From the NCBI GenBank assembly GCA_964431545.1, contig CAYSLC010000233.1, positions 1 to 7,938 of the forward strand: a DNA stretch of 7,938 nucleotides, read 5' to 3'. The notes beneath the pieces are model-generated. The model ran no database searches and was not told the origin of the DNA. It saw only the letters and a list, made by a program, of their open reading frames with translations. Every line of letters begins with the position of its first letter. Positions within the stretch are counted from its first letter, which is position 1. This document shows positions 1 through 5,345 of this stretch, piece after piece. The DNA comes from CAYSLC01 sp964431545 (lineage in GTDB: Bacteria; Desulfobacterota; Desulfobacteria; Desulfobacterales; JAABSP01). Position numbers and translations under genes: made by a program.

Positions 1-173
1 AGGTGCTGGGTCACGATGAAGGCCATGCCGCAGTCGGACCGGAACCGGCTGAAAAAGGATTCCAGCGCCTTCACCCCGCCGGCGGAAGCGCCGATGCCGA
101 CGATGGGGAAGCGGCCGCCGAAATCTTTGGGGGCGGGTTTTTCCCGATGCATGTTTTCGTCCTTGTCTGCCAC
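1..173 (-). CDS. CheB-type protein-glutamate methylesterase domain protein, N-terminal fragment (runs off left edge)
   Basis: Only the first 57 full codons are inside the window. From a GTG at 171-173 the protein reaches a Gly-rich beta strand and nucleophile loop, VGIGASAGG (residues 25-33), and then IVTQHL (53-58). These match the start of the CheB methylesterase domain: Ser30 would be the catalytic serine and His57 the catalytic histidine. CheB enzymes remove methyl groups from chemoreceptor glutamates. Here there is no N-terminal receiver domain, because the catalytic domain begins within about 20 residues. That is typical of stand-alone CheB-like proteins and of CheB-CheR-PAS-kinase fusions, and the fragment cannot tell them apart. 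The GTG start has AGGAAAGG about 8 bases upstream. An internal ATG (150-152) with AAGGA 7 bases upstream is an alternative start. A strong promoter lies just upstream, so the gene is probably transcribed separately from the kinase before it. Confidence 0.85.
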   Translation of the reverse strand, partial: MADKDENMHREKPAPKDFGGRFPIVGIGASAGGVKALESFFSRFRSDCGMAFIVTQH

Positions 174-248
174 GGATCGATCCTTTCCTGTCCGCGGCCG
201 ATGAGGCGCGCTCACCAGCCCCGGGGTAAAAAACTGGAACAATGGCGA

Positions 249-278
249 ATTCTATCCTATCCGCCGGGAAACTGTCAA
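249..278 (-). promoter_or_regulatory. Sigma-70-type promoter for the CheB-like gene
   Basis: On the minus strand, a perfect TTGACA -35 box (273-278) is followed after 18 bases by TAGAAT (249-254), which matches the -10 consensus at five of six positions. Transcription would start near 242, giving a leader of roughly 70 bases before the GTG at 173. The -35 box overlaps the kinase stop codon (275-277), so the promoter is embedded in the end of the upstream gene. In DNA this GC-rich, such a match is unlikely to be chance, but it is not experimentally shown. Confidence 0.65.
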
Positions 279-1957
279 ACGGGGATCGCATCTGTGATCT
301 CCCCCTCGAAACCCGGCCGGGCCGGGGTCCCCGGATGTCCCCCGGCCGGCTCCTGCCCCGGATCGGGGCCGTTTACACCGGCGGCCCGGGGCAGATAGAT
401 TCTGAAGCTGGACCCCCTTCGCACGGCGCTCTCCACCCGGATATGGCCCTGGTTGCCCCGGATGATGCCGTAGACGGTGGCGAGTCCGAGCCCGGTCCCT
501 TCCCCTTTGGCTTTGGTGGTGAAGAAGGGCTCGAAGAGGTGGCGTCGGGTCCGATCATCCATGCCCGTGCCCGTGTCCCCCACCGAAAGGAGCACATATC
601 GGCCCGGTTCGATACTCGGATCCCAATCCCGGTGCCCGTCGTCCAGAAAGACCTCCTCGGTCCCGATGGAGAGGACCCCTCCGTGGGGCATGGCGTCCCG
701 CGCATTGACGGCGAGATTCAGCAGCACCTGCTCCATCTGGAGGGGGTCCACCACCACCCGGCCGGACTCCGCTTCCAGTAGGAGATCAAAGGCGATCCCC
801 TCCCCCAGGACCCCCGTCACCATCGGCGCCGTTTGCCGGACCACATGGTTGAGATCGACCACCTTCGGCGAGGCGGGCTGTTTCCGACTGAAGGTCAGCA
901 GTTGCCGGATCAGTTCCGAGGCCCGGTCCACGTTGTGGCAGATCCGCCGGGCGTTCTCCCGCAGGGGATCCCCTTCCGGGAGTTTGAGGAGCATCAGGTT
1001 CCCGTACCCCATGATGGAGGAGAGCACGTTGTTGAAGTCGTGGACCACCCCGGCGGCCAGCCGCCCCACCGCCTCCATCTTCTGGGCCTGGAGGAAAGCC
1101 TCCTCCAGCCGTTTCCGCTCCGAGTCGTCGAAGAGGTATCCCTTGAGGCCGGTCAGCCTCCCCTGGTCGTCGAAGCTGCCCACGGCGGTGATGCGGATGT
1201 GGAGAAAACGGCCGGACCGGTGGCGCATCCGGATCTCCAACTGCTCCACCTTCCGTTCCCTTCGGACCCGGTCCCAGATTTGCCGGCGGTGGTCCGGTCC
1301 CGGATAGAGGGCCGACAGGTTGGTCCGTATCGCATCCGCCACGGAATCGAAGCCGAAGATCCGGGCGAACGCCGGGTTACAGTCGATGAGCCGCCCGTCC
1401 GGGGCCGATATGAAATGGCCGGCCAGGCTCTCCTCGAAGAGGTTCCGGTACCGTCTTTCGCTGCGCCGCAGGGCCGCCTCGGCCCGGATGCGGGCCGTGA
1501 TATCCCGGGCCACGGCGGCCGCGTAGGGGATCTCGTCGAACCGCACGGCGCCCAGGGTGATCTCCACCGGCAGCACGGTCCCGTCCGCCCCGGTAAGGGT
1601 CGTCTCCAGGGTCTCCCGGATCACCCCGCCGGAGACGGCGTCGGCGAAGAACCGGTGGATCCGGTCGAAGGCCTCCGGACCGGTGAGGTCGGTGAGGGGC
1701 CGGCCGAGCAGCCCTTCCCGCCGGTGCCCCGTCTTCCGGACGGCGGACCGGTTGCAGTCGATGAGGCGGCCGGAGGGGATCTCCATGAGAAAGATCAGGT
1801 CCCGGGCCTCGTCCAGCAGGGCTTTGAACCGGGAAAGCTCCCGGAGGCGCTGCTGGAGTTCCGGGTAGTAGCTCTTGCGGATGGAGGCCTCCCCCAGCCC
1901 GATCAGCTTCTCCCGCAGGGCGTTCCATTCCCCCTCCCGCCTAGAGCGCCTCTTCAT
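275..1957 (-). CDS. PAS-PAS sensor histidine kinase, cytosolic, ErcS'-like partner of the neighbouring dehydrogenase
   Basis: This 560-residue protein has a short helical N-terminus, PAS domain 1 (about 43-155), PAS domain 2 (about 165-283) and a HisKA dimerisation helix with the H-box VVHDFNN, so the phospho-accepting residue should be His306. The HATPase domain follows: N-box NLAVNARDAMP (414-424), G1 box DTGTGM (461-466), F-box FEPFFTTK (475-482) and G2 box GEGTGLGLATVYG (485-497). All boxes look intact, so it should be an active ATP-dependent autokinase. No membrane segment is visible, so the PAS domains probably sense a cytoplasmic signal. Kinases of this H-box type often carry a C-terminal receiver; here the protein ends in a Gly/Pro-rich tail of about 33 residues, so the phosphoryl group must go to a separate, unseen regulator. 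The ATG at 1955-1957 lies inside the end of the dehydrogenase gene (17-base overlap), with GAGGTGAT just upstream, which suggests translational coupling. Its signal is unknown. Confidence 0.93.
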   Translation of the reverse strand: MKRRSRREGEWNALREKLIGLGEASIRKSYYPELQQRLRELSRFKALLDEARDLIFLMEIPSGRLIDCNRSAVRKTGHRREGLLGRPLTDLTGPEAFDRIHRFFADAVSGGVIRETLETTLTGADGTVLPVEITLGAVRFDEIPYAAAVARDITARIRAEAALRRSERRYRNLFEESLAGHFISAPDGRLIDCNPAFARIFGFDSVADAIRTNLSALYPGPDHRRQIWDRVRRERKVEQLEIRMRHRSGRFLHIRITAVGSFDDQGRLTGLKGYLFDDSERKRLEEAFLQAQKMEAVGRLAAGVVHDFNNVLSSIMGYGNLMLLKLPEGDPLRENARRICHNVDRASELIRQLLTFSRKQPASPKVVDLNHVVRQTAPMVTGVLGEGIAFDLLLEAESGRVVVDPLQMEQVLLNLAVNARDAMPHGGVLSIGTEEVFLDDGHRDWDPSIEPGRYVLLSVGDTGTGMDDRTRRHLFEPFFTTKAKGEGTGLGLATVYGIIRGNQGHIRVESAVRRGSSFRIYLPRAAGVNGPDPGQEPAGGHPGTPARPGFEGEITDAIPV

Positions 1958-3104
1958 AGATCACCTCGATGTCCCTGGGGCCGGGTCGGCGGGGGTTGGT
2001 CACCATGCAGGCGTCCTTGATCGCCTTTCGGCTCAGGGCCGGGATGTCTGCCGATGTGACGCCCAGGGCCCCCAGGGTCCGGTCGATGCCGGCGGCCCTG
2101 CGGAGCCGGGCCACCTCCGAAAGGATCGCCCCCCTCCGTTTTTCGGCCGTCATGCCCCGCAGGTCGAGCCCCATGGCCTCCCCGATGCGGCCAAACCGCT
2201 CGGCCGCCTCGGGAAAGTTGTACCGCATGACGTGCTCCAGGAGGATGGCGTTGCACTCGCCGTGGGGCAGGTCGAGGAACCCGCCCAGGCTGTGGGCCAT
2301 GGCGTGGACCGCCCCCAGGATGGCGTTGGAGAAGGCGAGCCCCGCCTCCAGGCTCCCCAGCATCACCTTGGCCCGGAGGTGGAGGTCGTCCGGCGCCGCC
2401 AGGGAGGGGAGCAGGTGGGTCGAGACCAGGCGGATCGCCTCCAGGGCGTGGATGTCGGTGATGGGGGAGTTGGCGTTGGAGACGAAGGCCTCCACCGCGT
2501 GGGTCAGGGCGTCCATTCCCGTGCAGGCGGTGAGCTGGGGATCCATGGTGATCAGGGTCTCCGGATCGATGAGGGCGGCGTCCGGGACCACCGATTTGCT
2601 GACGATGGCGATCTTGACCCGCTCCCCCCGGTCGGTGATGATGGCGAACTGGCTGACGTCGGCCGCCGTGCCGGCGGTGGTGGGGACGCAGATCAGCGGC
2701 GGCCCCGGAACCGGCACCCGGTCCACCCCCTCGAAATCGAGGACGTGGCGGCTGTTGGTGCAGACGATGCCGATCCCTTTGGCGCAGTCCATGGGGCTGC
2801 CGCCCCCCACGGCGACGACGGCGTTGCAGCCGTGGGTCCGGTAGGTCTCGGCCCCCGCCATCACCTCCTCGCCCCGCGGGTTCGGGGAGACGCCCGAGAA
2901 GAGGACGTGCTCCACCCCCGCCTCCGTCAGGCTTCCGGTGACGTCCCCGCACCATCCTGCGGCGATCACCCCGGGGTCGGTGACCACCAGCACCTTCCGT
3001 CCCCCCAGATTGGTCGCGTACCGTCCGGCCAGTTTCCGGGCGCCCACGCCGAAGACGAACTCCGGCGCCACAAATTTTCTCAGTTCATCTCCCGATGCGG
3101 TCAT
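1941..3104 (-). CDS. ercA: Iron-containing (group III) alcohol dehydrogenase, ErcA-like
   Basis: This 387-residue protein is the usual length for the Fe-dependent alcohol dehydrogenase family, which interconverts alcohols and aldehydes with NAD(P)H. The N-terminal Rossmann-like half carries the cofactor loop GGGSPMDCAKG (100-110) and PTTAGTAADVSQF (141-153). The metal site fits the family pattern: Asp198 and His202 in GMDALTHAVEAF, His267 in GAVHAMAHSLGG, and His281 in LPHGECNA. The start (RKFVAPEFVFGVGAR) and end (EVIYEEAL) resemble ErcA (PA1991 of Pseudomonas aeruginosa, from memory), a dehydrogenase homologue implicated in regulating ethanol oxidation and encoded beside a sensor kinase. 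The overlapping downstream kinase here supports that subgroup. The ATG at 3102-3104 is preceded by GGGAGGAG. Family membership is very secure. The ercA name and a regulatory role are inferred from similarity and context; a fermentative or alcohol-oxidising role remains possible. Confidence 0.93.
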   Translation of the reverse strand: MTASGDELRKFVAPEFVFGVGARKLAGRYATNLGGRKVLVVTDPGVIAAGWCGDVTGSLTEAGVEHVLFSGVSPNPRGEEVMAGAETYRTHGCNAVVAVGGGSPMDCAKGIGIVCTNSRHVLDFEGVDRVPVPGPPLICVPTTAGTAADVSQFAIITDRGERVKIAIVSKSVVPDAALIDPETLITMDPQLTACTGMDALTHAVEAFVSNANSPITDIHALEAIRLVSTHLLPSLAAPDDLHLRAKVMLGSLEAGLAFSNAILGAVHAMAHSLGGFLDLPHGECNAILLEHVMRYNFPEAAERFGRIGEAMGLDLRGMTAEKRRGAILSEVARLRRAAGIDRTLGALGVTSADIPALSRKAIKDACMVTNPRRPGPRDIEVIYEEAL

Positions 3105-3211
3105 GGTCTCCTCCCAGCTCCCGTCTCCGTCCGGAATGCCTCCGGTGTGGAAGCTTTCAGGCTATCTTAACAAATTTGAAATGGTTTGGAAAGGTTAGGC
3201 TCGCCAATGGG

Positions 3212-3242
3212 ACCCTTCGACCTTTCGGAAGGCGAGGGTTTT
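3212..3242 (+). terminator. Hairpin with short T tail in the parE leader (terminator or attenuator candidate)
   Basis: ACCC (3212-3215) pairs with GGGT (3236-3239), TCG (3217-3219) with CGA (3233-3235), and CCTT (3221-3224) with AAGG (3229-3232). This leaves a 4-base loop and two single-base bulges, 11 base pairs in all. Four T bases (3239-3242) follow the left-to-right strand, the first one within the stem. The opposite strand has no T tract, so any termination would act rightward, toward parE. The T tail is short, so this is only a candidate. Confidence 0.4.
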
Positions 3243-3251
3243 CCGGTGCGG

Positions 3252-3275
3252 CCGGAGTTCCGGTTTCTTTTTTCC
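3252..3275 (+). terminator. Short GC hairpin followed by a T-rich tract, upstream of parE
   Basis: CCGG (3252-3255) and CCGG (3260-3263) can pair around the loop AGTT, with two possible G-T pairs extending the stem. TTTCTTTTTT (3264-3273) follows immediately. The layout is that of an intrinsic terminator, but the stem is short. It sits directly after the larger hairpin at 3212-3242, so the two may act together to insulate parE or to attenuate a longer leader transcript. Confidence 0.4.
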
Positions 3276-3281
3276 GCCATT

Positions 3282-3290
3282 TGGTATATC
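3282..3290 (+). promoter_or_regulatory. Possible extended -10 promoter element for parE
   Basis: TGGTATATC resembles an extended -10 element (TGn followed by TATA-rich bases) in otherwise GC-rich DNA, about 90 bases before the parE start and just downstream of the terminator-like hairpins. No convincing -35 box is seen at the expected distance, so this is a weak candidate. Confidence 0.25.
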
Positions 3291-3380
3291 GTGGTCCATT
3301 TTCGGAGCGGGCGATGTGGAGATCCACCGGACGGGGCGGTCCTCCACGAAACGGTTCACCCCATGACAAGCGGCGGTCCC

Positions 3381-5273
3381 ATGCGGAACGATTACACGGC
3401 GGAATCGATCGAGGTGCTCAAGGGGCTCGCGCCGGTGCGGCGCCGGCCCGGCATGTACACGGACACCACCCGGCCCAACCACCTGGCCCAGGAGGTGATC
3501 GACAACAGCGTGGACGAGGCCATCGCCGGCCATGCCACCCAGATCCTGGTGACCCTCCACGGGGACGACTCCCTGGAGGTGGCCGACAACGGCCGGGGCA
3601 TGCCGGTGGACATCCACCCGGAGGAGGGGATCCCCGGCGTGGAGCTGATCCTGACCCGGCTCCACGCCGGAGCCAAGTTCTCGGACAAGAACTACCGGTT
3701 CTCCGGCGGGCTCCACGGGGTGGGGGTCTCGGTGGTCAACGCCCTCTCCGAACGGATGGACGTGGAGATCCGGCGGGACGGGGCCCGGTACGAGACCGCG
3801 TTTGCCGGCGGAGAGAAGACGACGGAGCTGACCGAAGCGGGGAGCGTGGGCCGGCGGAACACCGGCACCACCATCCGGTTCTGGCCCGATCCCCAGTATT
3901 TCGATTCCCCCAAGTTCTCGGTGCCCCGGCTCGTCCATATCCTCCGGGCCAAGGCGGTCCTCTGCCCCGGCCTGCTGGTCCGGTTTTACGACGCCGAATC
4001 GGGCGAGACCCACGAGTGGCGGTTCCAGTCGGGCCTCAAGGAGTACCTGGCCGAATCCCTCCAGGGCCGGGAGCTGCTGCCGCCGGTCCCCTTCACCGGC
4101 GAGTGGGAGGGGGAGACCGAGACCGTCTCCTGGGCCGTGGTCTGGTCCCTGGACGGCGGGGAGTCGGTGGCCGAGAGCTACGTCAACCTCATCCCCACCC
4201 CCCAGGGCGGCACCCACGTCAACGGGTTCCGGAGCGGACTCCTCGCCTCCATCCGGGAGTTCTGCGAGTTCCGGAACCTGATCCCCCGGGGCGTGAAGCT
4301 CGCCCCCGACGACATCTGGGAGGGGTGCGGGTACGTCCTCTCCGTCAAGATGCAGGACCCCCAGTTCTCCGGCCAGACCAAGGAGCGCCTCTCCTCCAGG
4401 AGCTGCGCCGCCTTCGTCTCCGGGGCCGTCAATGACGCCTTCAGCCTCTGGCTCAACCGCCACACCGACGCCGGGGAAAAGCTGGCGGAGATGGCCATCG
4501 CCAACGCCCAGAAGCGGATCCGGTCGAGCCGGAAGGTGGCCCGGAAAAAAGTGGCCAGCGGTCCGGCCCTGCCCGGCAAGCTGGCCGACTGCGTGAGCCA
4601 GGATACGGAACGGACCGAACTCTTCCTGGTGGAGGGCGACTCCGCCGGCGGATCGGCCAAGCAGGCCCGGGACCGGGAGTTCCAGGCGATCATGCCCCTG
4701 CGGGGAAAGATCCTCAACACCTGGGAGTCGGATTCCGGTGCCATCCTCGGCTCCCGGGAGATCCACGACATCGCGGTGGCCGTCGGCGTCGATCCCGGAT
4801 CCGGGGATCTCCGGGGGCTCCGGTACGGCAGGATCTGCATCCTGGCCGACGCCGACTCCGACGGCCTCCACATCGGGGCCCTCCTCTGCGCGCTCTTCCT
4901 GCGCCACTTCCGCCCCCTGGTGCGGGCCGGCCGGGTCTACGTGGCCATGCCGCCTTTGTACCGCATCGACATGGGCAAGGAGGTCCACTACGCCCTGGAT
5001 GAGTCCGAGAAGCGGACCATCGTCAAGCGCCTGGAGAAGCGGAAGAAGGGGGGGAGGATCAATGTCCAGCGGTTCAAGGGGCTGGGGGAGATGAGCCCCG
5101 TGCAGCTCCGGGAGACCACCATGGCCCCGTACACCCGGCGGCTGGTGCGCCTCACCCTCGATGCCGAGGAGGAGGCCGTGGGCCTCATGGACATGCTTCT
5201 GGCCAAAAAACGGGCCGCGGACCGGAGGACCTGGCTGGAGCGCAAGGGGGACCTGGCCGAGGTGATCGGGTAG
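3381..5273 (+). CDS. parE: DNA topoisomerase IV subunit B (ParE)
   Basis: ParE is the ATPase subunit of topoisomerase IV, the type IIA enzyme that unlinks replicated chromosomes. From the ATG at 3381 the protein has 630 residues, and the opening (AESIEVLKGLAPVRRRPGMY) aligns residue for residue with the Escherichia coli ParE start as I recall it. The GHKL ATPase domain shows catalytic Glu38 with Asn42, Asp69 with GRGM (71-74), the ATP-lid motif GGLHGVG (109-115) and the transducer QTK lysine (Lys334). The TOPRIM domain shows EGDSAGG (418-424, Glu418) and DADSDG (490-495, Asp490 and Asp492), which bind Mg2+ during cleavage. GMYTDTTRPNH and the short C-terminus mark it as ParE of the proteobacterial type rather than GyrB. 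An in-frame ATG at 3363 would add six residues; neither start has a clear Shine-Dalgarno. parC follows 72 bases downstream, almost certainly in one operon. Confidence 0.97.
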   Translation: MRNDYTAESIEVLKGLAPVRRRPGMYTDTTRPNHLAQEVIDNSVDEAIAGHATQILVTLHGDDSLEVADNGRGMPVDIHPEEGIPGVELILTRLHAGAKFSDKNYRFSGGLHGVGVSVVNALSERMDVEIRRDGARYETAFAGGEKTTELTEAGSVGRRNTGTTIRFWPDPQYFDSPKFSVPRLVHILRAKAVLCPGLLVRFYDAESGETHEWRFQSGLKEYLAESLQGRELLPPVPFTGEWEGETETVSWAVVWSLDGGESVAESYVNLIPTPQGGTHVNGFRSGLLASIREFCEFRNLIPRGVKLAPDDIWEGCGYVLSVKMQDPQFSGQTKERLSSRSCAAFVSGAVNDAFSLWLNRHTDAGEKLAEMAIANAQKRIRSSRKVARKKVASGPALPGKLADCVSQDTERTELFLVEGDSAGGSAKQARDREFQAIMPLRGKILNTWESDSGAILGSREIHDIAVAVGVDPGSGDLRGLRYGRICILADADSDGLHIGALLCALFLRHFRPLVRAGRVYVAMPPLYRIDMGKEVHYALDESEKRTIVKRLEKRKKGGRINVQRFKGLGEMSPVQLRETTMAPYTRRLVRLTLDAEEEAVGLMDMLLAKKRAADRRTWLERKGDLAEVIG

Positions 5274-5345
5274 GGGCTCCCCAAAGGCCAAGCAGCCCGG
5301 GGATTGATCGGTACACCCAACAGGAATCGAAACGGCGACGCGACC

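Larger units (their letters stand above)
3105..3380. other. Divergent intergenic region between the dehydrogenase and parE
   Basis: This 276-base region separates the minus-strand dehydrogenase from plus-strand parE and must hold promoters for both. It has an AT-richer core around 3155-3190, two rightward hairpins (3212-3275) and a TATA-like element near 3285. A weak minus-strand -10-like TAAGAT lies at 3163-3168, but its -35 match is poor. The parE reading frame is open across most of the interval from 3186, yet the encoded residues do not resemble a ParE N-terminus, so I treat it as non-coding. No tRNA, small RNA or recognisable riboswitch is seen. Confidence 0.6.

Noticed and set aside
216..237. 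CCAG...CTGG inverted repeat with CCCCGGGG and a run of A (plus strand) as the kinase terminator
   Set aside because: On the minus strand the T run lies inside the loop, before the GC block rather than after a stem, so it does not have intrinsic-terminator geometry.
833..2020. A 395-residue plus-strand open frame opposite the kinase
   Set aside because: It is a shadow of the kinase coding strand; the Pro/Gly/Val-rich product has no motifs and the kinase boxes on the minus strand are unambiguous.
1875..3170. A 431-residue plus-strand open frame opposite the dehydrogenase
   Set aside because: It is an antisense shadow of the iron-dependent dehydrogenase, rich in Gly, Asp, Arg and His, and crosses from gene to intergenic DNA without any domain.
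3186..3380. N-terminal extension of ParE by up to 65 residues
   Set aside because: The frame is open, but the translated segment is unlike any ParE N-terminus, contains hairpins with T tracts, and the 3381 start gives exactly the E. coli ParE length.
5274..5298. GGGCT/AGCCC inverted repeat between parE and parC as a terminator
   Set aside because: The stem is only 5 bp with a 15-base loop and no T tract, and the two subunits are expected to be co-transcribed.
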